Below, piece after piece: positions 52,587-62,070 of a stretch of DNA of 64,000 nt (its first letter is position 1; the number at the start of each line of letters is the position of its first letter). The notes below the pieces were generated by a model that was not told where the DNA came from, searched no databases, and worked only from the letters and a program-made list of their open reading frames with translations. The translations under genes were made by a program, and so were the position numbers. This DNA is from Pseudoflavonifractor sp. An85 (GTDB lineage: Bacteria; Bacillota; Clostridia; Oscillospirales; Oscillospiraceae), in contig NZ_NFHE01000015.1 of assembly GCF_002161235.1 (NCBI RefSeq), forward strand, positions 1-64,000, given 5' to 3'.

Positions 52587-55379
52587 ATGGGTTTGTTTAC
52601 GAAAATATTTGGCACCCCGTCCCAGCGGGCGGTCAAGGCGCTCACCCCCATTGTGGATAAAATTGAGTCTCTGGAAGAGGAGATGAAGGCTCTCACCGAC
52701 CAGCAGCTGCGGGCCAAGACCGACGAGTTCAAGGCTCGTCTGGCCAACGGCGAGACTCTGGACGACATTCTCCCCGAGGCCTTCGCCGTCTGCCGTGAGG
52801 CCGACTGGCGTGTGCTGGGTATGCGCCCCTACCGGGTGCAGCTCATCGGCGGCATCATCCTCCACCAGGGCCGCATTGCCGAGATGCGCACCGGTGAAGG
52901 TAAGACCCTGGTGGCCACTCTGCCTGCCTACTTGAACGGTCTGTCCGGCAAGGGCGTGCACATCATCACCGTCAACGACTACCTGGCCAAGCGTGACTCG
53001 GAGTGGATGGGTAAAGTTTACCGCTTCTTGGGCCTGTCCGTGGGTCTGGTCATCCACGGCGTGGAGAAGGAGGCGAAGAAGGCCGCCTACGCCGCCGACA
53101 TCACCTACGGCACCAACAACGAGTTTGGCTTCGACTACCTGCGCGACAACATGGCCATCTACGCCAAAGAGCTGGTGCAGCGGGGCCACAACTTCGCCAT
53201 CGTGGACGAGGTGGACTCCATCCTCATCGACGAGGCCCGTACTCCTTTGATTATTTCCGGCCAGGGCGAGAAGTCCACCCAGCTCTACCAGCTGGTGGAT
53301 AACTTCGTGGCCCGTCTCAAGTGCGAGCGGGTGACCTCTGTGGACGTGAAGGAGGAGGAGGCCGCCGACATCGACGCCGACTACATCGTGGACGAGAAGG
53401 CCCGCACCGCCACCCTCACCGCTCGAGGCATTGCCAAGGCCGAGCAGCAGTTCAACATTGAGAACCTGTCCGACCCGGAGAACACCACTCTGTCCCACCA
53501 CATCAACCAGGCCATCAAGGCCCGTGGCGTGATGCGCAAGGACATCGACTACGTGGTCAAGGACGGCGAGGTCATCATTGTGGACGAGTTCACCGGCCGC
53601 TTGATGTATGGCCGCCGCTACAACGAGGGTCTGCACCAGGCCATCGAGGCCAAGGAGCACGTCACCGTGGCCCACGAGTCCAAGACCCTGGCCACCATCA
53701 CCTTCCAGAACTACTTCCGCCTCTACGACAAGCTGTCCGGCATGACCGGTACTGCCATGACCGAAGAGGAGGAGTTTGGCCAGATCTACTCCCTGGATAT
53801 CGTGGAGATCCCCACCAACCGGCCCATCGCCCGTATTGACCACCCCGACCAGGTGTACAAGACCCAGGCGGGTAAGTACCGGGCTGTGGTGGAGCAGATC
53901 AAGGCTTGCCACGAAAAAGGCCAGCCCGTGCTGGTGGGTACCGTTTCCATTGAGATTTCCGAGCTGGTGAGCAAGCTCTTAAATCGGGCGGGCATCCCCC
54001 ACAACGTGTTGAACGCCAAGCACCACGACAAGGAAGCGGAGATCGTGGCCCAGGCCGGTAAGCTGGGCGCCGTCACCGTGGCCACCAACATGGCCGGCCG
54101 TGGTACCGATATTACCCTGGGCGGTAACGCCGAGTACATGGCCAAGGCTCTGCTGCGCCGGCAGGGCATGAGCGATGAGATGCTGGCCGAGTGCGATGGC
54201 CACGCCGATACCGATAACCAGGAGATTCTGGCCGCCCGTCAGGCGTTTGCCGAGGCGGAGGCCCAGTTCAAGGCCGAGATCAAGGAAGAGGCCGAGAAGG
54301 TCCGGGAAGTGGGCGGCCTGTACATCCTGGGCACCGAGCGCCACGAGTCCCGCCGTATTGACAACCAGCTACGCGGCCGTGCCGGCCGTCAGGGCGACCC
54401 CGGCGAGAGCTGCTTCTTCCTGTCCATGGAGGACGACATTCTCCGCCTGTTTGGCTCCGAGCGCATCCAGGCCATGATGGAGAAGCTGGGCGTGGACGAG
54501 GACACCCCCCTGGACCAGAAGATGCTCTCTGGCGCCATCGAGTCCGCCCAGAAGCGGGTGGAGTCCCGCAACTTCCAGACCCGTAAGACGGTGCTGGAGT
54601 ACGACGACGTGATGAACACCCAGCGTGAGGTCATCTACAAGCAGCGCCGCCAGGTGCTGGATGGGGAGGACGTCCACGCTGCCATTGAGAACATGCTTAC
54701 CACCACCGTCACCAACCTGGTCTCCGGCCACGCCGGGGAGCAGGGCAAGCTGGACCTGGAGGGCTACCGGGTGGCCCTGGCCCCCTGGGCGGGCATCATG
54801 TTCACCCCCCAGCAGCTGCAAGAGGTGAAGGAGGAGCTGGACACCCTGTCCACCCAGGCCCTCACCGACAAGCTGTTGGACATGGCCCGGAGCAACTACC
54901 AGCTCCAGGAGGCCGCCATCACCCAGCAGCTGGCCGAACTGGGCCAGACCGGCATCCAGAACCCCATGCGGGAGCTGGAGCGGGTGATCCTGCTGCGGGT
55001 GGTAGACGAGTACTGGATGGACCACATCGACGCCATGACCGAGCTGCGCCAGGGCATCGGCCTGCGGGCTTACGGCCAGTCCGACCCCGTGGTGGAGTAC
55101 AAGCGGGAAGGCTACGACATGTTCGAGGAGATGATCGCCGCCATCCAGGAGGAGACCCTGCGGCGTCTGTTCCGGGCCCGCATCCGCACCAACCAGGGCA
55201 TCCAGCGGGAGCGGGTGGCCAAGGTCACCGGCGAGTCCGGCGGCGCTTCGGATGGGACTGTGGCCAAGCAGCCCACCAAAAAGACGGTGAAGATCGGCCG
55301 CAACGACCCCTGCCCCTGCGGCTCGGGTCTGAAGTGGAAGAAGTGTACCTGCGAGCAATATCACAGCCAGCAGCAGTGA
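52587..55379 (+). CDS. secA: Protein translocase ATPase SecA
   Basis: The 930-residue motor pushes preproteins through SecYEG. It has Walker A GEGKT (about 103-107, in [14 protein letters not shown]), [12 protein letters not shown], the PPXD domain, the helicase motifs [11 protein letters not shown] and [11 protein letters not shown], and the C-terminal zinc-binding SEC-C tail [17 protein letters not shown]. The start ATG is preceded by AAAGGAAG. The signal peptides of the adhesin, pilins and lipoproteins of this window depend on it. It is followed 44 bp later by pgeF on the same strand. Confidence 0.97.
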   Translation: MGLFTKIFGTPSQRAVKALTPIVDKIESLEEEMKALTDQQLRAKTDEFKARLANGETLDDILPEAFAVCREADWRVLGMRPYRVQLIGGIILHQGRIAEMRTGEGKTLVATLPAYLNGLSGKGVHIITVNDYLAKRDSEWMGKVYRFLGLSVGLVIHGVEKEAKKAAYAADITYGTNNEFGFDYLRDNMAIYAKELVQRGHNFAIVDEVDSILIDEARTPLIISGQGEKSTQLYQLVDNFVARLKCERVTSVDVKEEEAADIDADYIVDEKARTATLTARGIAKAEQQFNIENLSDPENTTLSHHINQAIKARGVMRKDIDYVVKDGEVIIVDEFTGRLMYGRRYNEGLHQAIEAKEHVTVAHESKTLATITFQNYFRLYDKLSGMTGTAMTEEEEFGQIYSLDIVEIPTNRPIARIDHPDQVYKTQAGKYRAVVEQIKACHEKGQPVLVGTVSIEISELVSKLLNRAGIPHNVLNAKHHDKEAEIVAQAGKLGAVTVATNMAGRGTDITLGGNAEYMAKALLRRQGMSDEMLAECDGHADTDNQEILAARQAFAEAEAQFKAEIKEEAEKVREVGGLYILGTERHESRRIDNQLRGRAGRQGDPGESCFFLSMEDDILRLFGSERIQAMMEKLGVDEDTPLDQKMLSGAIESAQKRVESRNFQTRKTVLEYDDVMNTQREVIYKQRRQVLDGEDVHAAIENMLTTTVTNLVSGHAGEQGKLDLEGYRVALAPWAGIMFTPQQLQEVKEELDTLSTQALTDKLLDMARSNYQLQEAAITQQLAELGQTGIQNPMRELERVILLRVVDEYWMDHIDAMTELRQGIGLRAYGQSDPVVEYKREGYDMFEEMIAAIQEETLRRLFRARIRTNQGIQRERVAKVTGESGGASDGTVAKQPTKKTVKIGRNDPCPCGSGLKWKKCTCEQYHSQQQ

Positions 55380-55423
55380 GACCTCACTGCGGGGCCAAGT
55401 TATGAACGGGGAGGAAACTGACC

Positions 55424-56236
55424 ATGACCATCACCCAAAAGCAGCATCAGGGAGTGACCTTTTTCGCCTCTCAGGAGATGGAACAGGCCGGTGGAGTAGC
55501 CCATGGCTTCTCCACCCGTCTGGGCGGCGTGTCCGGAGGCATGTGGGCGTCCCTGAATTTGGGGGTGAGCCGGGGAGACGACCCGGACCACGTGCGGGAA
55601 AACTACCGGCGGTTCTTTGCCGCTATTGGGGCGCAGAGCCCCACCATGGCCATGTCCAACCAAATCCATGAAAACCATGTGCGGGTGATTACCAAGGCGG
55701 ACACCAAGCAAGATCCCTACGAAAAGGTGTCTTACGAGGCCGACGGGCTGGTCACCGACCTGCCCGGAGTGACCCTGGTGATCTTCTCCGCCGACTGCCT
55801 GCCCATTTTGTACTATGATCCCGTGCGCCAGGTGGTGGGCGCGGCCCACGCCGGGTGGCGGGGCGCCGCTGCCGACATTGCCGGGGCGGTGGTGCGCAAG
55901 ATGGAGGAGGTCTACGGCAGCCAGCCCCAGGACATTCTGGCCGCCATTGGACCCGGCATCGGCCCCTGCTGTTTTGAGACCCACGAGGATGTGCCCAACG
56001 CCATGATGGCCGCCTTCTCTACCCCGGTGCTTCAATACCTGCACATCCAGGAAAACGGCAAGTATTCTGTGGATTTGAAGGGAATTAACCAGATGCGGCT
56101 GGAAAAGGCGGGGGTGCTGCCCGAGCACATCGGGGTGTGCGACGTGTGCACCAGCTGTAACCAGGACCTGTTCTGGAGTCACCGGTGTGTGGGCAACAAC
56201 CGGGGCTCCATGGCTGCTGCCATTGGGCTCAAATGA
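55424..56236 (+). CDS. pgeF: Peptidoglycan editing factor PgeF (YfiH/laccase-domain family)
   Basis: The 270-residue protein is a purine nucleoside phosphorylase-like multicopper-type fold also called the YfiH or laccase domain. Conserved metal-site residues are seen in SADCLPILYYDP and AHAGWRGAAADI, with GPGIGPCCFE and CDVCTSC. PgeF removes wrongly incorporated amino acids from peptidoglycan precursors and may also act on nucleosides. It is cytoplasmic. The stop overlaps the start of the next gene (AAATGA). Confidence 0.9.
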   Translation: MTITQKQHQGVTFFASQEMEQAGGVAHGFSTRLGGVSGGMWASLNLGVSRGDDPDHVRENYRRFFAAIGAQSPTMAMSNQIHENHVRVITKADTKQDPYEKVSYEADGLVTDLPGVTLVIFSADCLPILYYDPVRQVVGAAHAGWRGAAADIAGAVVRKMEEVYGSQPQDILAAIGPGIGPCCFETHEDVPNAMMAAFSTPVLQYLHIQENGKYSVDLKGINQMRLEKAGVLPEHIGVCDVCTSCNQDLFWSHRCVGNNRGSMAAAIGLK

Positions 56237-57708
56237 GAAAACGAACCAAGCTTCTGGCGTTGGCGGCAGCGGGCATGATGCTCCTGTCCGCCTGCGCTGC
56301 GTCCCCACAGGAGGAAAACCCCTCGGCGGCCCCCTCTGGCACCACCCAACCGGTACAGACGGGGGTGTTTTCCCTGGCCTATGACCCCAAACAGACCATG
56401 CACCCCATCACCGGCACCAACGGGGTGAATGTGGAGCTGGGGGGACTGGTGTACCAGGGCCTCTATGAGTTGGATCAGAGCTTCCAGCCTCAGCCCCGGC
56501 TGGCCGCCGGGGCCACCGTGAGCCAGGACGGCCTGACCTGGACGGTGGAGGTGGCCCGGGGGGTGTGCTTTTCCGACGGCACACCCTTGACCGCGTCCCA
56601 TGTGGTGCAGTCCCTGGAGCTGGCCCGCACCGCAGCCCGGTACCAAAGCCGCCTGTCTGGGGTGACCGGGGTGTCCCAAGTGGGGGGCCACACAGTGGTT
56701 ATCACCCTGTCCGCCCCCAACGCACAGTTTTTGTCCCTGCTGGACGTGCCGGTGGTACTGGAGCGGGAGGGGCAGGACCCCTTGGGCACCGGTTCCTACC
56801 TCATGGAAGATGGGATGCTCAGCCCCAATCCGTACAGCGCCCTGGTGGACACCTTACCGGCGGAGAATATTCCCCTGGTGGAGGTCAGTTCCCCGGACCG
56901 GCGGGTGGCTGCTTTTGACAGCGGGGAAGTGTGGATGGCCACCACGGAGTTTTTCTCCCCCGACGCTCTGGGTTATTCCGGCACCTGTGAGGTGGTGGAC
57001 TATCCTACCACCCAGCTTCTCTACCTGGGCTTTCGCACCCAGGGGGGCGCGTGTCAGGATGAGAATCTGCGCCGGGCCATTTCCGGGGCGCTGAACCGGC
57101 AGAATCTGGTGGATGTACAGCTGTCCGGCCACGGAGACCCCACGGCCCTGCCTATTTCCCCGGCGTGGGGAGAGCTGCCTGAGACCACGGTGGAGGAGGG
57201 GACAGCCACCCAGACCTCACTGCGGCTGATTGTCAATGAAGATAATCCCACCCGCCAACGTCTGGCCCAGGCCATTGCCACCCAGCTGGCGGGCATCGGC
57301 GTGACGGTCACGGTACAGACCCTGGCCTGGGAGGACTATGTGTCCGCCCTGGAGCGGGGCAATTTTGATTTGTACCTGGGTCAGGTGCAGCTGACCCAGG
57401 ACTTCAACCTCACCACCCTGCTCACCGGCTCTCTGGCTTACGGCGGGAGCCAGAGCGAGGTGCAGGCCCTGCTGGACGGCTGGCGCAGGACCGGGAGTGA
57501 GACGGAGCTGGAGGCTTATGTGCAGGGCTTTGCCCAAAAGGCCCCTCTGGCTCCCATCTGTTTTCTCCGGGGTTCCCTGCTGGTGCGGTGGGGACTGGTG
57601 ACGGGGGTGGCCCCCACCCAGGCAAACCCCTATGCAAAGGTGGATCAGTGGACGATATTCTCGTCCGTGGAAGATAAAAACACTGCAATCCAAGATCAAG
57701 ATAAATAA
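56233..57708 (+). CDS. Family 5 solute-binding lipoprotein (oligopeptide/dipeptide type)
   Basis: The 491-residue protein begins MRKRTKLLALAAAGMMLL and has the lipobox LLSAC, so it is lipid-anchored outside the membrane. The mature region has the SBP_bac_5 landmarks VYQGLYELDQSFQPQPRLA, GLTWTVEVARGVCFSDGTPLTA and a C-terminal part with ISGALNRQNLV. Such proteins bind peptides or other ligands for ABC transport, but no permease or ATPase is next to it, so its partners are elsewhere. The start overlaps the pgeF stop by 4 bp. Ligand unknown. Confidence 0.88.
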   Translation: MRKRTKLLALAAAGMMLLSACAASPQEENPSAAPSGTTQPVQTGVFSLAYDPKQTMHPITGTNGVNVELGGLVYQGLYELDQSFQPQPRLAAGATVSQDGLTWTVEVARGVCFSDGTPLTASHVVQSLELARTAARYQSRLSGVTGVSQVGGHTVVITLSAPNAQFLSLLDVPVVLEREGQDPLGTGSYLMEDGMLSPNPYSALVDTLPAENIPLVEVSSPDRRVAAFDSGEVWMATTEFFSPDALGYSGTCEVVDYPTTQLLYLGFRTQGGACQDENLRRAISGALNRQNLVDVQLSGHGDPTALPISPAWGELPETTVEEGTATQTSLRLIVNEDNPTRQRLAQAIATQLAGIGVTVTVQTLAWEDYVSALERGNFDLYLGQVQLTQDFNLTTLLTGSLAYGGSQSEVQALLDGWRRTGSETELEAYVQGFAQKAPLAPICFLRGSLLVRWGLVTGVAPTQANPYAKVDQWTIFSSVEDKNTAIQDQDK

Positions 57709-57722
57709 GGGAGAGTGTGGCA

Positions 57723-60700
57723 ATGAGCATGGTATTTCGCTGCTTTGTGGAAAAGAAGCCCGGCTTCGACGTGGAAGCGGGGCACTTGTTGGGCGAGCTG
57801 AAAGGCCCTCTGGGGGTGGATACCCTCACTGGCGTGCGGGTGATCCGCCGCTACGACGTGGAGGGTGTGGAACAGAAGGTGTACGAGGCTGCCCGCACCA
57901 CCATCCTCTCTGAGCCCCAGGTGGATGGCATCTGGGACGAGGAGATGCCCGGCCTACCCCAGGGCGAGCACACCATTGTGGCTGTGGAGGCTCTGCCCGG
58001 TCAGTACGACCAGCGGGCGGACTCCTGCGCCCAGTGCATCCAGATGATGACTGGGGGGGAGCGTCCCACCGTGCGCTGCGCCACCGTGTATGTGCTGGAA
58101 GGCAAGTTGACCGGCGAGCAGTTGGACAAGATTCGAGGCCACCTCATCAACCCCGTGGAAAGCCGTGAGGCGTCCCTGGACAAGCCGGAGACCCTCCAGA
58201 GCCAGTATCCCGTGCCTGAGGCCGTGCCCGTGCTCCACGGCTTCACCAAGCTGGATCAGGCAGGCCTGGAGAAGCTGCTGGCCCAGTACGGTCTGGCCAT
58301 GGACCTGGCCGACCTGACCTTCCTCCAGGGCTATTTCCGGGACGAGGAGCAGCGGGATCCTACTCTCACCGAGGTGCGGGTGGTGGACACCTATTGGTCC
58401 GACCACTGCCGCCACACCACCTTCTCCACCTACCTGGACCGTGTGAACGTGGAGCGGGAGGACGTGAAGGCCGCCTATCAGCGCTACCTGGATGCCCGTG
58501 TGGAGGTGTACGGGGAGGAGAAGGCCGCCAAGCGGCCCCAGACCCTCATGGATTTGGCCACCATCGGTGCCAAGACCCTGAAAAAGCGGGGCAAGCTGCC
58601 GGAGCTGGACGAGAGCGAGGAGATCAACGCCTGCTCCATCCATGTCCCCGCCCAGGTGGACGGCAAGGAGCAGGATTGGCTGCTCATGTTCAAAAACGAG
58701 ACCCACAACCATCCTACCGAAATTGAGCCCTTCGGCGGCGCGGCCACCTGCATTGGCGGCTGTATCCGGGACCCCCTGTCCGGCCGTGTGTATGTCCACC
58801 AGGCCATGCGCGTCACCGGCGGCGGCGACCCCACCGTCCCCTTTGACCAGACCATTCCCGGCAAGCTGCCCCAGCGCAAGATCGCTCAGACTGCCGCTGC
58901 CGGTTACTCTTCCTACGGCAACCAGATCGGCCTGGCCACCGGCCACGTGGCCGAGGTCTACCACCCCGGCTACATCGCCAAGCGCATGGAGTGCGGCGCG
59001 GTGGTGGGTGCCGCTCCCGCCAGCCACGTGCGTCGGGAAGTGCCCGCCCCCGGGGATGTCATCATCCTGCTGGGCGGCCGCACCGGCCGAGACGGCATTG
59101 GCGGTGCCACCGGCTCCTCCAAGAGCCACAACATGACCTCTCTGTCCACCATGGCCAGTGAGGTCCAGAAGGGTAATGCCCCCGAGGAGCGCAAGATTCA
59201 GCGCCTGTTCCGCCGGGGCGATGTGACCCGCCTCATCAAGCGATGCAATGACTTCGGCGCTGGCGGCGTGTCCGTGGCCATCGGCGAGTTGGCCGACGGC
59301 CTGACCATCGACTTGGACGCCGTGCGCAAAAAGTACGACGGTCTGGACGGCACCGAGCTGGCCATCAGCGAGAGCCAGGAGCGTATGGCCGTGGTGGTGG
59401 CCCCCGAGGACGCTGAGGCCTTCATGGCCGCCGCGCAGAGCGAGAACCTGGAGGCCTATCAGGTGGCCACCGTCACCGAGAGCCCCCGCATGGTCATGAC
59501 CTGGAAGGGCCAGACTGTGGCCAACCTCAGCCGCGCCTTCCTCAACACCAACGGTGCCGTCAAGCACGCCCAGGTGGAAGTGCCCCAGGGCACCGTGGAG
59601 CCTGTGGCCGGTGCCAATACCCTGCGGGAGATGGCAGGCAGCTTGAAGAGCGCCTCCCGCCGTGGCCTCACCGAGCGGTTTGACGGCTCCATCGGCGCCG
59701 GCAGCGTGCTCATGCCCTTCGGCGGCAAGACCCAACGTACTCCCGCCCAGGCCATGGCCGCCCTGTTCCCCGTGGGGCCCGGCCAGGAGACCGATCAGGC
59801 CAGCCTGATGGCCTGGGGCTTTGACCCCGACTGGATGAGCGCCGACCCCTACCGGGGCGCTCAGGCCAGCGTCATCACCTCCATGGCCAAGATCGTGGCC
59901 GCCGGTGCAGACTACACCAAGGCTTACCTGACCTTCCAGGAGTTCTTTGAGAAGCTACGGGACGAGGCCGTGCGCTGGGGCAAGCCCTTCCAGGCGTTGC
60001 TGGGCGCTCTGGATGCCCAGCTGGGTCTGGAGAGCGCCGCCATTGGCGGCAAGGACTCCATGTCCGGCTCCTTCATGGAGTTGGACGTGCCTCCCACCCT
60101 GATTTCCTTTGCCATCGCCCCCGTGAAGGCGGGCGAGGTCATTACCCAGGAGTTTAAGGCCGCCGGTCACCCCGTGTATCTGTTCGGCGGGGCCGAGCTC
60201 ACCGACTACGCCGCCCATCGCGCCGCCTTTACCCAGTTCCACGCCCTGTGCCAGTCCGGCAAGGTGGCCGCCGCCTGGGCCGTGGAGAACGGCGTGGCTG
60301 AGGGTGTCATGAAGATGGCCCTGGGCAACGGCGTGGGCTTTACCGCTGAGAGCGGTGTCAACGCCCCCTGGTACACCGCCTGCCCCGGCATGATGATTGC
60401 CGAGTGCACCGAGGCCGTGGAGGGCGGCATTCTGTTGGGCTACACCAACGACACGGGTGTCATCACCATCGGCGACGACAGCGCCTCCATCGACGAGCTT
60501 TTGAAGCTCAACGACAGCGTGTTGGAGACCGTCTATCCCACCGACGCTGGCCTCAGTGGCGACGTGGAGACCATCTCTTGTGACAAGCGCTCTCCTGCTG
60601 TGTTCTCCGGCTCCATTGCCAAGCCCCGGGTGGTCATCCCCGTGTTCCCCGGCACCAACTGTGAGTTTGACTCCGCCCGGGCCTGCGTGCGGGCTGGTAT

Positions 60701-61421
60701 GGAGGCGGAGATCGTGGTGGTGCGCAACCTCACCGCCGAGGATCTCCAGCAGTCCGCCGTGGAGCTGGAACAGGCCATTGCACGCAGCCAGATCATCTTC
60801 GTGCCCGGCGGCTTCTCCGGCGGCGACGAGCCCGACGGCTCCGCCAAGTTCATCTGCTCCTTCTTCCGCAACCCCCGGCTCACCGATGCGGTGCATGACC
60901 TGCTGAAAAACCGGGACGGCTTGATGCTGGGCATCTGTAACGGTTTCCAGGCTCTCATCAAGCTGGGTCTGGTGCCTTACGGCGAGATTCGGGAGATGGA
61001 CGAGAATTGTCCCACCCTGACCTATAACACCATCGGCCGTCACCAGAGCCGCTATGTCACCACCCGTGTGGCCTCGGTCCAGTCCCCCTGGATGCTCAAG
61101 AGCCAGGTGGGCGACCTGCACTCCATTGCCATTTCCCACGGCGAGGGCCGCTTTGTGGCTCCTGAGAACGTGGTGCGGGAGCTCATTGCCAACGGCCAGG
61201 TGGCCACCCAGTACGTCAATCCCCTCACCGGAGCCCCCACCATGGACATGGTGGGCAACCCCAACGGCTCCGTGTGCGCCATTGAGGGCATTTTCTCCCC
61301 CGATGGCCGGGTGTTCGGCAAAATGGGCCACTCCGAGCGGTGCGGCGCCCATGTGGGCCTCAACATCGTGGGCGACAAGATGCAGCCCATCTTCGAGTCC
61401 GGCGCTTTGTACTTCAAATAA
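57723..61421 (+). CDS. purL: Phosphoribosylformylglycinamidine synthase, single-chain
   Basis: The 1,232-residue enzyme makes FGAM from FGAR, glutamine and ATP in purine synthesis. The N-terminal PurS-like part, the PurL domains (about 150-960: DTYWSDHCRHTTFSTYLD, ETHNHPTEIEPFGGAATCIGG) and a C-terminal glutaminase with Cys near 1071 in LGICNGFQAL are in one chain. Many Bacillota use separate PurS, PurQ and PurL; the fused form occurs in some Clostridia. The chosen ATG is at 57723 after GGGAG; a GTG two codons upstream is close to the site. It sits 14 bp behind the solute-binding gene. A terminator follows. Confidence 0.96.
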   Translation: MSMVFRCFVEKKPGFDVEAGHLLGELKGPLGVDTLTGVRVIRRYDVEGVEQKVYEAARTTILSEPQVDGIWDEEMPGLPQGEHTIVAVEALPGQYDQRADSCAQCIQMMTGGERPTVRCATVYVLEGKLTGEQLDKIRGHLINPVESREASLDKPETLQSQYPVPEAVPVLHGFTKLDQAGLEKLLAQYGLAMDLADLTFLQGYFRDEEQRDPTLTEVRVVDTYWSDHCRHTTFSTYLDRVNVEREDVKAAYQRYLDARVEVYGEEKAAKRPQTLMDLATIGAKTLKKRGKLPELDESEEINACSIHVPAQVDGKEQDWLLMFKNETHNHPTEIEPFGGAATCIGGCIRDPLSGRVYVHQAMRVTGGGDPTVPFDQTIPGKLPQRKIAQTAAAGYSSYGNQIGLATGHVAEVYHPGYIAKRMECGAVVGAAPASHVRREVPAPGDVIILLGGRTGRDGIGGATGSSKSHNMTSLSTMASEVQKGNAPEERKIQRLFRRGDVTRLIKRCNDFGAGGVSVAIGELADGLTIDLDAVRKKYDGLDGTELAISESQERMAVVVAPEDAEAFMAAAQSENLEAYQVATVTESPRMVMTWKGQTVANLSRAFLNTNGAVKHAQVEVPQGTVEPVAGANTLREMAGSLKSASRRGLTERFDGSIGAGSVLMPFGGKTQRTPAQAMAALFPVGPGQETDQASLMAWGFDPDWMSADPYRGAQASVITSMAKIVAAGADYTKAYLTFQEFFEKLRDEAVRWGKPFQALLGALDAQLGLESAAIGGKDSMSGSFMELDVPPTLISFAIAPVKAGEVITQEFKAAGHPVYLFGGAELTDYAAHRAAFTQFHALCQSGKVAAAWAVENGVAEGVMKMALGNGVGFTAESGVNAPWYTACPGMMIAECTEAVEGGILLGYTNDTGVITIGDDSASIDELLKLNDSVLETVYPTDAGLSGDVETISCDKRSPAVFSGSIAKPRVVIPVFPGTNCEFDSARACVRAGMEAEIVVVRNLTAEDLQQSAVELEQAIARSQIIFVPGGFSGGDEPDGSAKFICSFFRNPRLTDAVHDLLKNRDGLMLGICNGFQALIKLGLVPYGEIREMDENCPTLTYNTIGRHQSRYVTTRVASVQSPWMLKSQVGDLHSIAISHGEGRFVAPENVVRELIANGQVATQYVNPLTGAPTMDMVGNPNGSVCAIEGIFSPDGRVFGKMGHSERCGAHVGLNIVGDKMQPIFESGALYFK

Positions 61422-61433
61422 GCATAGAATGAC

Positions 61434-61470
61434 AACATCCTCCAGGCGAAAGCCTGGGGGATGTTACTTT
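61434..61470 (+). terminator. Terminator of purL
   Basis: AACATCCTCCAGGC (61434-61447) pairs over 14 bp (G-T pairs included) with 61452-61465 around a GAAA loop, followed by a short T-run. Confidence 0.8.
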
Positions 61471-61499
61471 TGAGAAAGTTTTTGGCAGTTCTCCGGTCT

Positions 61500-61965
61500 G
61501 GGAACGCTCCGCTGGGCCCGATTTCTCCACGATGAGAAATCGGGGAAAGAATCGCCTAGGGCGTTCCCCCCTAGGTACCCCCCTGAGGTCTCCTTGCATG
61601 GCGCTGGAGCATCCCCCACCGACGCTGAGGTAAGGAGGATTGACTGTTCTCCTTGCGCCGCTGCCGCTAATGCCTTCTGTATAAGAATAGAGTGCTTCTT
61701 TGGTAACAGCGTCTGGATTGGGTGTAGGCTGGCAGTCACTACCGATGGCAGGCCCTGTGCTTCTGGGGCAAATGCTATCCACATTGGGACAGTGAGCGGC
61801 AGCGGATGTAGCGGCAGAGGGTATCAGCTTACCCCTGGGCCGGTTGGAGTTGCTCCAGCGGCATAGGGTTGCTGCCCCAGGGAGGTTTTTAGGGGGGAAC
61901 GCCCTAAGCGGCTTTTTCGTCTATTTTTGGCCGAACAAAAATAGACCCCCAGCGGGTAGCGTTCC
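61500..61965. repeat. Structured intergenic repeat, copy C
   Basis: 466 bp bounded by GGAACGCTCCGCTGGG (61501-61516) and the near-complement CCCAGCGGGTAGCGTTCC ending at 61965. Inside are a hairpin CCCGATTTCTC/GAGAAATCGGG (about 61517-61545), the pair CCTAGGGCGTTCCCCCC / GGGGGGAACGCCCTAAG, the pair GCTGGAGCA/TGCTCCAGC, the pair CCGCTGCCGCT/AGCGGCAGCGG and the hairpin TCTATTTTTG/CAAAAATAGA. The whole copy can fold as one long branched stem. It lies between purL and the oxidoreductase gene, two genes that converge. Confidence 0.88.
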
Positions 61966-62027
61966 TACCAGGTTGGCAAGCCTGCTGAGGGTACGCTAGA
62001 AGAACGAATTCCCAATATAGAATACAG

Positions 62028-62063
62028 AAAAACACCGTCTTTCCGAAGAAAGACGGTGTTTTT
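62028..62063. terminator. Bidirectional terminator
   Basis: AAAAACACCGTCTTTC (62028-62043) pairs exactly over 16 bp with 62048-62063 around CGAA, with A- and T-tracts at the ends. It closes the minus-strand oxidoreductase gene that ends at 62071. Confidence 0.92.
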
Positions 62064-62070
62064 GCTGCGC

